64,000 nt of DNA from Ciceribacter thiooxidans (GTDB lineage Bacteria; Pseudomonadota; Alphaproteobacteria; Rhizobiales; Rhizobiaceae), in NCBI RefSeq assembly GCF_014126615.1, contig NZ_CP059896.1, positions 2,056,501 through 2,120,500 on the forward strand, read 5' to 3'. The position numbers and the translations under genes were made by a program. The notes under the pieces were generated by a model that worked only from the letters and a program-made list of their open reading frames with translations, was not told where the DNA came from and did not search any database. Positions 14,844-26,546 of the stretch are shown in pieces (within the stretch, counting starts at the first letter, position 1; each line of letters begins with the position of its first letter).

Positions 14844-17042
14844 TCAGTTGGTGGCCTCAAGGGCGACCGGGAAGAACAGCGTTTCGCCGGAAGAACCGTC
14901 GACGCCGTCATTGTCGGTGACGGCATAGGCGGTGCCGGCGGCGTCGAAGGCGAAGCCTTCCAGCTTATCGACAACATAACCGTTGGTGGCGGCCTTCAGA
15001 TCCGGGACGAAGTCGTGGACCTCTTCCTTGGCGACCGTCGGAAGCACGCCGCCGATCGCGGCCGGTTTCAGGTCGGCGATCGCGACGCGGTAGAGCTTCT
15101 TGATCTTCGCCTGGTCGCCGATCTGGTTGTCGCGCTCGACGACGTAGAGATGGTCGCTATGGGCGGTGATTTCCGAAAGACCGACCCAGCCGGCTTCCGT
15201 CTTGTCGAGCGGATAGCGCACCGCGCCCCACTCCTTGCTCTCCGGCTTGTAGGAGAGAAGCTTGACGGTGCCCTTTTCGTCATCCGTCCACTCGCGCTGG
15301 ACGGCCATCCACAGCACCGCCTCGTCGCCGGTGCCGACCCGCGTCACGCCTTCGAGGCCGAAGCGGGTCTCCCCCTTCAGCAGTTCGGCGGGGAGCGCAA
15401 TCTCTTCCTTGATCTCGCCCTTAGCGTTCACATGGTAGAGCGCGTGCGGCAGGAGCTTTGCGCTGTTGCCTTCGGAGGCGAGCCAGAAGCCGCCATCGCC
15501 GTCGAGCGTGATGCCCTCGATGTCGAGCTTCTGGGCGGGCTCGCCGTTACGGGTCACGGCGAGCGCGTCGGTGATCCGGGCGGGCGTCGCCGTGGCGTCG
15601 ATCGTGAAGATCCGCGGCTGCATGCCGTAGAAGCTGTCGTTGACGGCATAGAGCTGACCTGCCTTTTCCGCGTCGCCGACGAGGCCGGAAAGCGCACCCC
15701 AGCCGATCGGGTTGCCGTCGACCGTTTCCGAACGAATCGTCGGATAGACGGCTTCGCCTTCGGCCAGTTCGTAGAGCATCACATGCGAGCGGGCGCCGCC
15801 GTCCTCGACGAGGTCCGTCTCGTTGGCGGTGACGAACAGGTTGCGGCCCGGAATGGCGACTGCGCCCTCCGGCCCGATGCCGGACGGCAGGATCTGAACC
15901 AGCTCAGGCGCGGTGCCGGTGTCCTTGTAGACGCCGACGACGGATGCACGTTCCGAAAGGACGAAGAAGTACTTCTCTCCGCCGAAGGTCGCAGCTTCCA
16001 GTCCTTCGAGCTCGACGCCCTTCGACTTTGCGCGCTTCTCCGGGAAATGGCCGATCGACGCAATCTCGCGTTCGAGTGCGGGGCCTGATTCGAAGAGCAC
16101 CTTGCCGCTCTTGTCGAAGATGGTGAAGCTGCGCGAGCCGCCTTCGTAGTCGCCCTCGTTGGCGACGACAAGACGATCGTCGTCCAGCCATTTGACGGCA
16201 TCCGGCTCGCGCTTCACGCCCGCCTTCTTGCCGGTGAAGTTCAGCGCGCCGTCCGACTTGGTGTCGATGCCTTCGAGATCAACCGTGCCGGCGGAGAAAT
16301 GCGACGTAACCGCCCCGGTCTTACCGTCGACGATCACGACGTGGTTGTTCTCCTGCAGGGTCAGCGCGATTTCGCCGCGGCCGTTGATCGCGACGAATTC
16401 GGGTTCGGGATCCTCGCCGCCGATTTCGGCCAGGCCGGTCAGCGTGACGTGCTTCATCGTGGCGCAATCGGCAGCACTGTCCTTCAGCGTGACGATCGCG
16501 AGATCGCCTGCCGGCATCTGCGGCAGCTTGCCGTCGTTGAGCTCCTCGTCGCGCTCGTTCTCGATGGCGATGGCCGCGAAGGTCTTGTCCGCGGAGATCG
16601 CGACCGAATCCGGCTGGCCGCCGAGGTCGCAGGAGGTCTCGACCGTCTTCGAGGCCATGTCGACGACCGCGAGCTTGCCCGACGGCTTCGCGTAACTCTC
16701 CGACGTGTTCACGGCGACGAGTGCCTTGCCGCCGAGGATGGCGACCGACGTCGGCTCGCCGTCCATCATAACCGCGCCGACGGCCTTCGGGGCGCGGGCA
16801 TCGGAAATGTCGACGAAGCCGATCGCACCAAGCGGACTGTCGGAGTAGACGAGCGTGTTGCCGTCCTCCGTCGCGGCGATGATCTCGGCCGAAGTGGCGG
16901 TGGACTTTTCCTTGTCGGCCGGAAGATTGGCGGCGACGGGGAAGGATGCGATGCGATTGAAAACCTGTTCTGCGGTGGCGGGCATCGCCGCGGATGTCAG
17001 CAGCGCAGTCATGAATGCTGCGCGCGAAATGCGGTACTTCAT
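14844..17042 (-). CDS. Exported esterase-like phytase-domain / beta-propeller protein
   Basis: A 732-aa protein with a signal peptide (KYRISRAAFMTALLTSAAMPATA, cleavage near residue 24). The first half has repeats of the form 'SVAILGGKALVAVNTS' and 'SVAISADKTFAAIAI', typical of YVTN-like beta-propellers. The second half (from about residue 440: GWGALSGLVGD, VNDSFYGMQPRIFTID, LDIEGITLDGDGGFWLASEG) fits the esterase-like activity of phytase family (PF13449). The role could be periplasmic phosphate-ester hydrolysis or scaffold; activity is not proven. It is unusually long because two propeller-like modules are joined. Confidence 0.78.
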   Translation of the reverse strand: MKYRISRAAFMTALLTSAAMPATAEQVFNRIASFPVAANLPADKEKSTATSAEIIAATEDGNTLVYSDSPLGAIGFVDISDARAPKAVGAVMMDGEPTSVAILGGKALVAVNTSESYAKPSGKLAVVDMASKTVETSCDLGGQPDSVAISADKTFAAIAIENERDEELNDGKLPQMPAGDLAIVTLKDSAADCATMKHVTLTGLAEIGGEDPEPEFVAINGRGEIALTLQENNHVVIVDGKTGAVTSHFSAGTVDLEGIDTKSDGALNFTGKKAGVKREPDAVKWLDDDRLVVANEGDYEGGSRSFTIFDKSGKVLFESGPALEREIASIGHFPEKRAKSKGVELEGLEAATFGGEKYFFVLSERASVVGVYKDTGTAPELVQILPSGIGPEGAVAIPGRNLFVTANETDLVEDGGARSHVMLYELAEGEAVYPTIRSETVDGNPIGWGALSGLVGDAEKAGQLYAVNDSFYGMQPRIFTIDATATPARITDALAVTRNGEPAQKLDIEGITLDGDGGFWLASEGNSAKLLPHALYHVNAKGEIKEEIALPAELLKGETRFGLEGVTRVGTGDEAVLWMAVQREWTDDEKGTVKLLSYKPESKEWGAVRYPLDKTEAGWVGLSEITAHSDHLYVVERDNQIGDQAKIKKLYRVAIADLKPAAIGGVLPTVAKEEVHDFVPDLKAATNGYVVDKLEGFAFDAAGTAYAVTDNDGVDGSSGETLFFPVALEATN

Positions 17043-17145
17043 CGGAAAACCTCCAGCTTCCTCAAACGAGACAGGAGGCTTTTGCCGGTTCGTCGTTACA
17101 GGCGCATGACATGCCTGCGAAAATGCGGGGATATCACGGTCCGGC

Positions 17146-18045
17146 TCAGCCTCTCCCCTTCTCCTTCGAGAACTCGCTCGCCATCAGGAAGAGCGAGGCG
17201 CCGAGGATCATCGCAGCCCCCACCCAGAGATAGCCCGCCGGCGCGTAACCGAAGGCAATCCAGCCGGCGAGCACGTTGAGCGGCAGCTTGAGGTCATCGA
17301 AGGGCTGGACGTAGGCGGCATCGGCCGCCCTGTAGGCGGCCGTCAGGAAATATTGCCCCACCACCGTCAGGAGCCCCGCCAGCAAGAGCACAACCAGCCC
17401 GCTGCCGGTCGGGACGGCGAAACCTGCGACCGTGGCGAGCCCGGCATTGATCGGCGTCAGCAGCAGAAGAAGCCAGATGGTGATCGTCTCCGGCCGCTCG
17501 TGCGCCGTCAGATCCTTGACGAACAGCGAGGATGCGCCCCAGAGCAGGGCTGCGAGCACCGGGAGCAGCGAGGCCGTGGTGAAGGTCTCCGACCACGGTT
17601 GCAGGATGACCATCGCCCCTGAGAAACCAATGAGGGTCGCCGTCCAGCGCTTCCAGCCGACCTGCTCCCCGAGGAAGAGCTTGGCGCCGACGATGATGAA
17701 GAAGGGCGAGGTCATCACGAGCGCGATCGCCTGCCAGATCGGTACTGTGGCGAGCCCCTCCACCCAGGCCTGCACGCCAAAGGCAGCAAGCAGCACGCGG
17801 GCAAGGTGGCGGCCCGGAAAGCGGGTGCGCATGGCCCGCAGGCCGAGCCGCCGCAACAGCGGAACGGAAAGGACGAGCGCGAAAGCGTATTGCCAGAAGG
17901 CGATCGAGGTGGCTGGAAAACCGGCGACCATCGCCACCCACTGGGTCGCGACGTTGATGACGGCGAAGGCAATCCCCGCCAGGACCATGAAGACGGCGCC
18001 GAGGACGGCACTGGAACGGGTGAGCACAAGGGGGCTCTGATTCAT
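17146..18045 (-). CDS. ribN: Riboflavin transporter RibN (EamA/DMT family)
   Basis: A 299-aa protein with ten predicted membrane helices in two EamA repeats (first GAVFMVLAGIAFAVINVATQ, second LLPVLAALLWGASSLFVKDL). The ATG at 18045 has GAAGGGAAAAG upstream; an in-frame extension to 18174 runs through the riboswitch expression platform and is rejected. An FMN riboswitch lies about 190 bp upstream on the same strand, which ties this otherwise generic DMT exporter-like protein to riboflavin uptake. RibN of rhizobia has this arrangement. It should be turned down when cellular FMN is high. Confidence 0.88.
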   Translation of the reverse strand: MNQSPLVLTRSSAVLGAVFMVLAGIAFAVINVATQWVAMVAGFPATSIAFWQYAFALVLSVPLLRRLGLRAMRTRFPGRHLARVLLAAFGVQAWVEGLATVPIWQAIALVMTSPFFIIVGAKLFLGEQVGWKRWTATLIGFSGAMVILQPWSETFTTASLLPVLAALLWGASSLFVKDLTAHERPETITIWLLLLLTPINAGLATVAGFAVPTGSGLVVLLLAGLLTVVGQYFLTAAYRAADAAYVQPFDDLKLPLNVLAGWIAFGYAPAGYLWVGAAMILGASLFLMASEFSKEKGRG

Positions 18046-18569
18046 GTCTTTTCCCTTCGACACAAAGGACCAACACAAATCAGGACGCATGAGGGCGTTG
18101 GCGAAAGGGCCCGCTTGCGCGAGCCAATGCGCATGCGCCGCCGTCCGGCAAACCAGACGACCTGCGCGGGCCACGCTGCCGGCACCCGGACAGTCTCAGC
18201 CGGATACACGGTGCCTCAACCCATTGCCTCATTCTCTTTCATCCGGACTATGACCGTCGGCTCCGGAGTTCAACCGGATCTGCTGACCCTCCCGGAACAG
18301 GCCGGAAAGCGCTCGCGGGCTTGGAGGAAAACCTCCTTACCGCCGGTGGGGACTTTCACCCCGCCCTGAGAACGAATGCCGGCAAAGCCGGCGTCTCGCC
18401 ACATAAATCAAATGATATCGGGGCACAAGGGTTGCGAAAGCGAGCGTTTGGCGTGCTCCTTGAAACACAGGGGGCGAAGCTGGAAGAAACGGCCATCGCG
18501 TGTCCATTGCTTCACTTCGGCTTTCATGTAGAAATCGGCTGTCATCGCCTGCCACCCAGAAAGACTCCC
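18046..18569. other. Divergent intergenic region, ribN leader and VHL-like gene promoter
   Basis: This 524-bp gap holds the ribN leader (18046-18230), the FMN aptamer (18231-18372) and about 200 bp upstream of the secreted VHL-like gene. No other gene is seen. Confidence 0.7.
18231..18372 (-). ncRNA. FMN riboswitch (RFN element)
   Basis: Read on the minus strand from 18372, the RNA begins with GGGCGGGGTGAAAGTCCCC, then ACCGGCGGTAA, a variable arm, GTCAGCAGATC, CCGGAGCCGACGG, and AGTCCGGATGAAAGAGAA. These are the conserved blocks of the RFN element in order, closed by TTCTC/GAGAA. It precedes ribN. The expression platform (18046-18230) has several GC-rich pairings, but a terminator or sequestered ribosome site cannot be decided by eye. 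Confidence 0.93.
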
Positions 18570-18968
18570 ATGAACACCAAGTTTTTGCTGAATACCTGTA
18601 CTCTAGCCTTGCTTCTGCTGTCGACCGATCCGCTGAAGGCCGACGATTGTGTTGTGGGGAATGTTTCATCACCCGAAACTAATATTCCGACCGGCATCCG
18701 TTTCCACAATGACACCGCTTATGCCTTCCGCGTTTATTGGGCCGACTTCGACGGAAACCTGCGCGAATATGCCCTGGTGCAACCGGGCGAGGAATCCGGC
18801 TTCCAGACCTATGTGCACCATCGCTGGTTCGTCGAGGTCTATGCGCCGGATGGATCTTATTGTGCCGGACCGATTTCCGCACCCGACACCGAGACCTGCG
18901 ACATGCGCGTCCTCTTCGATAATCACGACCCGTCCGTCGGTCTCGATGGCGGCTACTGCGACTATTAA
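18570..18968 (+). CDS. Secreted VHL beta-domain-like protein
   Basis: A 132-aa protein with a signal peptide (MNTKFLLNTCTLALLLLST, cleavage about residue 24). The mature region, IRFHNDTAYAFRVYWADFDG, then YALVQPGEESGFQTYVHHRWFV, matches the beta-sandwich part of the von Hippel-Lindau protein (pVHL beta domain). Bacterial versions are known as exported or periplasmic proteins without the E3 ligase part. The five cysteines in the mature part would allow two disulfides. ATG at 18570 was chosen for the signal peptide. It is divergent from ribN and followed by a hairpin terminator. Function unknown. Confidence 0.7.
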   Translation: MNTKFLLNTCTLALLLLSTDPLKADDCVVGNVSSPETNIPTGIRFHNDTAYAFRVYWADFDGNLREYALVQPGEESGFQTYVHHRWFVEVYAPDGSYCAGPISAPDTETCDMRVLFDNHDPSVGLDGGYCDY

Positions 18969-18990
18969 CGCAGCCTCATTTCGGAAAAGG

Positions 18991-19022
18991 CAAAGCCCGG
19001 CGCGTTTCCGCACCGGGCTTTG
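18991..19022. terminator. Hairpin terminator
   Basis: CAAAGCCCGG (18991-19000) pairs with CCGGGCTTTG (19013-19022). It lies between the VHL-like gene and hupB, which converge. The T-run is short, so strength is uncertain. Confidence 0.6.
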
Positions 19023-19077
19023 CTATGTGTATCAACAGAACCATTGCGCACCTATCGGCGCAAAGGGCCTCAGCGCA

Positions 19078-19353
19078 TCAGCTGTTGACGGCGTCCTTCA
19101 GGCCCTTGCCGGCCGTGAACTTCGGAACGTTACGAGCCGGGATGTCGACTTCCGCGCCGGTCGAGGGGTTACGGCCCTTCGAAGCTTCGCGGCGGGAAAC
19201 GGTGAAGGCACCGAAACCGGCGAGGCGGATGTCGCCGCCCTTCTTCAGTTCGCCCTGAACGGTTTCAAAAACGGCGTCGACGGCAGAAGCGGCGTCAGCC
19301 TTGGTCAGACCGGCCTTCTCGGCAACCGCGGATACGAGTTCGTTCTTATTCAT
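19078..19353 (-). CDS. hupB: DNA-binding protein HU
   Basis: A 91-aa HU-family nucleoid protein (MNKNELVSAVAEKAGLTKAD), with the DNA-binding arm region GRNPSTGAEVDIPARNVPKF. It bends DNA non-specifically and compacts the nucleoid. The ATG at 19353 follows AAAGGGTGGAAAC; an upstream in-frame extension has no support. It sits downstream of lon, as in many alphaproteobacteria. Confidence 0.97.
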   Translation of the reverse strand: MNKNELVSAVAEKAGLTKADAASAVDAVFETVQGELKKGGDIRLAGFGAFTVSRREASKGRNPSTGAEVDIPARNVPKFTAGKGLKDAVNS

Positions 19354-19487
19354 GTTTCCACCCTTTCTGATTGGTATGAAACGACTCAATGGATAAGTCA
19401 GGCGGAGAATACGTAAGCATCTGCCCTGAGCAACCCAAAAGCACCGCTATCGCCCGGAAAACAAGGGGTTTCGGCCTATTTACACAA

Positions 19488-19515
19488 AAAAGGCTGGCAA
19501 AAATGCCAGCCTTTT
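19488..19515. terminator. Bidirectional rho-independent terminator after lon
   Basis: AAAAGGCTGGCA and TGCCAGCCTTTT pair around a short A-rich loop, with A/T runs on both sides. It ends lon on the minus strand, 43 bp after its stop. Confidence 0.8.
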
Positions 19516-19558
19516 CGAGCTCTGTGTGCCATTTTGACAGGACTATGGCAGAAAGTCC

Positions 19559-21979
<2,421 letters not shown>

Positions 21980-22069
21980 GTTGTTTCCTTTCAATCGTCC
22001 CCCTTGCGGGGAGACTGTTCCCGTCGGGCGAGGCCGGGCGGGCATTCCTTTTTTGCTCCCCCAACAAGT

Positions 22070-22094
22070 GGATAGGCGCGGGGGTGAATTCAAG
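22070..22094 (-). promoter_or_regulatory. Candidate heat-shock (sigma-32) promoter of lon
   Basis: On the minus strand CTTGAA (22094-22089) is followed after about 12-13 bp by CCTATCC (22076-22070), near the alphaproteobacterial RpoH pattern. It is upstream of lon, a classic RpoH target. Match by eye only. Confidence 0.4.
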
Positions 22095-22365
22095 CCTGCT
22101 TAAACACCGCCCGCCCGGTTTGTGACGGAAGCGTTACAAATGGAAAATCATCACTCCCAGGTAACGCCCGGAGCTAGTCCGAGGCTGAAGCCGGGGCGGA
22201 TGCCGCAGATGCCGATGATGTATGATACCGGATTCGGGGGCCCGGAACACCACTCTCGCACATGCATGTTGCCCATGTTTTCTAGCCGATGTGAGGCGCA
22301 GGCGAAACCTGCCGCGAACGCAATGGATCGCGTTCTGTCGCACTTTTTTGGCCGATTCCACGAAA

Positions 22366-22393
22366 AAGAAAGAGGCCCGCACGAATGCGGGCC
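22366..22393 (-). terminator. Rho-independent terminator of clpX
   Basis: GGCCCGCA (22374-22381), loop CGAA, TGCGGGCC (22386-22393). The minus strand then reads a T/C-rich run (complement of AAAAAGAAAGA), so it stops leftward clpX transcripts. Confidence 0.75.
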
Positions 22394-22426
22394 CGCTGAA
22401 AAACTCTCGGTTGCAGATCGAACAGC

Positions 22427-23704
22427 TTACGCCGAGGCGTTTGCCTTTTCTTCCTGGCGATCGGCGTAGATGTAGAGCGGCCGGGAAGTGCCGCGGACGA
22501 CCTCCTCCGAGATGACGACCTCGCGGACGCCTTCCAGCTCCGGCAGTTCGAACATCGTGTCGAGCAGGATCTTTTCCATGATCGAGCGCAAGCCGCGGGC
22601 GCCGGTCTTGCGGACGATCGCCTTCTTGGCGATCTCGCGAAGGGCGTCCTCGTGGAAATTCAGTTCCACGTCCTCCATCTCGAAGAGGCGCTGATACTGC
22701 TTGACGAGCGCATTCTTCGGTTCCGACAGGATCTGGATCAGCGCATCCTCATCGAGATCCTCGAGCGTCGCCAGGACCGGCAGACGACCGATGAATTCCG
22801 GGATGAGGCCGAACTTGACCAGATCTTCCGGCTCCAGTTCGCGCAGGACTTCGCCAACGCGGCGATCTTCCGGAGAAGTAACCGTCGCGCCGAAGCCGAT
22901 CGAGGTCTTTTCACCGCGGGCCGAGATAATCTTGTCGAGACCGGCAAAGGCGCCACCGCAGATGAACAGGATGTTCGTCGTGTCGACCTGCAGGAATTCC
23001 TGCTGCGGATGCTTGCGGCCACCCTGCGGCGGTACAGAGGCAACCGTGCCTTCCATGATCTTCAGAAGCGCCTGCTGGACCCCCTCGCCCGATACGTCAC
23101 GGGTGATCGACGGGTTGTCGGACTTGCGGGAAATCTTGTCGACTTCGTCGATGTAGACGATGCCGCGCTGGGCGCGTTCGACATTGTAGTCGGCGGCCTG
23201 CAGGAGCTTCAGGATGATGTTCTCGACGTCCTCGCCGACATAGCCGGCTTCGGTCAGCGTCGTCGCATCCGCCATGGTGAACGGCACGTCGATGATGCGT
23301 GCGAGCGTCTGGGCAAGATAGGTCTTGCCGCAGCCGGTCGGGCCGACGAGCAGAATGTTCGACTTGGCGAGTTCGACGTCGCCGCCCTTGGAGGCGTGCG
23401 CCAGGCGCTTGTAATGGTTGTGCACGGCGACCGAGAGAATCTTCTTCGCCTGCTGCTGCCCGATGACGTATTCATCGAGAATCTTGATGATGTCCTGGGG
23501 CGTGGGTACGCCGTCGCGGGACTTCACCATCGAGCTCTTGTTCTCCTCGCGGATGATATCCATGCACAACTCGACGCATTCATCGCAGATGAACACCGTC
23601 GGTCCGGCAATCAGCTTCCGGACTTCGTGCTGGCTCTTGCCGCAGAACGAACAATAGAGGGTATTCTTGGAGTCACCGCCGTTGCTTCCGCTGACCTTGC
23701 TCAT
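22427..23704 (-). CDS. clpX: ATP-dependent Clp protease ATP-binding subunit ClpX
   Basis: A 425-aa unfoldase. N-terminal zinc-binding domain has LYCSFCGKS and [10 protein letters not shown] (C4 zinc finger). The AAA+ core carries Walker A GPTGCGKT and Walker [10 protein letters not shown]. It unfolds tagged proteins and feeds them to ClpP, encoded just upstream. The start at 23704 ([10 protein letters not shown]) has GGAAAGAGAC upstream; the longer open frame is rejected. Order clpP-clpX-lon-hupB is conserved in Rhizobiaceae. Confidence 0.98.
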   Translation of the reverse strand: MSKVSGSNGGDSKNTLYCSFCGKSQHEVRKLIAGPTVFICDECVELCMDIIREENKSSMVKSRDGVPTPQDIIKILDEYVIGQQQAKKILSVAVHNHYKRLAHASKGGDVELAKSNILLVGPTGCGKTYLAQTLARIIDVPFTMADATTLTEAGYVGEDVENIILKLLQAADYNVERAQRGIVYIDEVDKISRKSDNPSITRDVSGEGVQQALLKIMEGTVASVPPQGGRKHPQQEFLQVDTTNILFICGGAFAGLDKIISARGEKTSIGFGATVTSPEDRRVGEVLRELEPEDLVKFGLIPEFIGRLPVLATLEDLDEDALIQILSEPKNALVKQYQRLFEMEDVELNFHEDALREIAKKAIVRKTGARGLRSIMEKILLDTMFELPELEGVREVVISEEVVRGTSRPLYIYADRQEEKANASA

Positions 23705-24005
23705 GTCTCTTTCCTTCCAGCACGCCGCGCCGCCCTCGAAACGGAACACGGACCACTTACACCGCCCCAACCGCAAAACGCCGCAATCGGCTGGAGCCAG
23801 TTCGATTTGGGGGTACTAACCGGTAGACGCACCATGCGCCTGTTGACCGGCGGCAACGAAAACCCCTTCAAATCGCAAGGCTATGTCACAAAACTTCAAC
23901 ACAGCCTTAATCTCTACTATTAGCGCGTTCCCCGGGAGATTAAACCCCCTCCTTCGTTCACAAGGGGGTCAACAACCGATCCCGGGCCGCGCTGGCAGGC
24001 GGCCC
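23705..24005. other. clpP-clpX intergenic region
   Basis: The gap is 301 bp. It holds the clpX promoter region and a candidate clpP terminator at 23944-23969. No other gene is visible. Confidence 0.6.
23944..23969 (-). terminator. Candidate terminator of clpP
   Basis: ACCCCCT (23944-23950) pairs with AGGGGGT (23963-23969); the minus strand continues with TTTAAT. The T-run is short, so termination may be partial, allowing clpP-clpX readthrough. Confidence 0.5.
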
Positions 24006-24638
24006 TCAGGCCGCCGGCGTTCCCTCGAGTTCCTGGCGGGAGGTCAGGATCTTGTCGACGATCCCCCAGTCCTTCGCCTCGCTCGCTTCCATGAAATGGT
24101 CTCGATCGAGCGTTTGTTCAACCTCGTCATAGGTGCGGCCGGTGTGCTTCTCGTAAATTTCGTTCAGGCGGCGCTTCATCTTGATGATGTCGCGGGCATG
24201 CCGCTCGATGTCGGACGCCTGCCCCTGGAAACCGCCCGAGGGCTGATGCACCATGATGCGGGAATACGGCGTGGTAAAGCGCATGCCCTTCTCGCCGGCG
24301 GCCAGCAGCAACGAACCCATCGAGGCAGCCTGACCAATGCAGAGCGTCGACACGGCCGGACGAATGAACTGCATCGTATCGTAGATCGCCAGGCCCGCGG
24401 TGACGACGCCACCGGGAGAGTTGATGTAGAGCGCGATTTCCTTCTTCGGATTTTCCGCTTCCAGGAACAGCAGCTGCGCGCAGACGAGCGACGCCATCTG
24501 GTCTTCGACGGGACCCGTCAGGAAGATGATCCGCTCCTTCAGCAGGCGCGAGAAAATGTCGTAGGACCGCTCCCCACGGTTGGTTTGCTCGACAACCATC
24601 GGCACCAGAGCCATGGCGGTATCAACTGGATTTGTCAT
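24006..24638 (-). CDS. clpP: ATP-dependent Clp protease proteolytic subunit
   Basis: A 210-aa serine peptidase. The catalytic triad is S106 (IGQAASMGS), H131 (MVHQPSGG) and D180 (LDRDHFM). It forms the tetradecameric chamber used by ClpX, encoded next. The ATG at 24638 (MTNPVD) starts a short propeptide-like N-terminus, which is usual. Upstream codons to 24707 have no family similarity. Confidence 0.98.
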   Translation of the reverse strand: MTNPVDTAMALVPMVVEQTNRGERSYDIFSRLLKERIIFLTGPVEDQMASLVCAQLLFLEAENPKKEIALYINSPGGVVTAGLAIYDTMQFIRPAVSTLCIGQAASMGSLLLAAGEKGMRFTTPYSRIMVHQPSGGFQGQASDIERHARDIIKMKRRLNEIYEKHTGRTYDEVEQTLDRDHFMEASEAKDWGIVDKILTSRQELEGTPAA

Positions 24639-25124
24639 GTCCGTCCTTCTTCGCACTGTCTTCCCGGACACGGAAGCCGCAGCGGGAATCATGTATTGTC
24701 GTGTCAATCCCTACATAGAGTGTCCAAGCCCCGGACTTCAAGACGTGAGAAGCCGATATCCTTAACCGTCGCAGGTGAATACTGCGGCCTCGGAACGGCC
24801 GACAATCCCCCGTCTCCCGCTGCCTCGCATTCTCCGCGCGCGGCCGGAACAGAGTGCCGCAAACGGCATCTCCGGCCTTGTTCGACCCGATCCGCGCAAC
24901 GCCGGCGGATGCGAGCCACCACCCTCGCAGTCACGGCCCGAGACGGGGCGTGTCCCGTCCGTCCTGCACAGGAACGGAGACCTATGGTGAACAGCAAGTA
25001 AAAATCGCCAAACACATCGAGAAAACCGGATGTAAGGGAAAAACAGGGACCGCCGGTAGCAACTGTTTAACGAGTATTGATTCACCTTGCTCGACGTATC
25101 CTTCCATTACCAAGGCTCACGGCT
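24639..25124. other. Intergenic region clpP to GGDEF gene
   Basis: A 486-bp divergent gap with GC-rich, coding-biased-looking sequence but no credible gene; open frames here do not resemble known families. It should hold the clpP promoter and the promoter of the rightward cyclase gene. Confidence 0.5.
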
Positions 25125-26387
<1,263 letters not shown>

Positions 26388-26546
26388 CCCGCCTGTTCTC
26401 GTCGGTGGCGATGGCGCGACAGAAGCCATCTTGAACAAAGATGCTCCCGGCACGCGCAAAAGCCTTGCCGTCGAACGACCGCGACCTACAATCCTCACGT
26501 GTGAAGAAACGAACCCGGTCTGGATGATCGGGAGAACGGAGTGGTC

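Larger units (their letters stand above)
21980..22426. other. lon-clpX intergenic region
   Basis: A 447-bp gap with the lon promoter region, an unremarkable central stretch, and the clpX terminator at 22374-22393. No gene or RNA is recognised. Confidence 0.6.

Noticed and set aside
18046..18174. N-terminal extension of RibN
   Set aside because: It is open but lies in the riboswitch expression platform, has no membrane helix or family match, and the ATG at 18045 has a good ribosome site.
24984..25001. Five-codon open frame with a Shine-Dalgarno-like GGAACGGAG before the GGDEF gene
   Set aside because: Too short to support as a leader peptide and without a partner hairpin.
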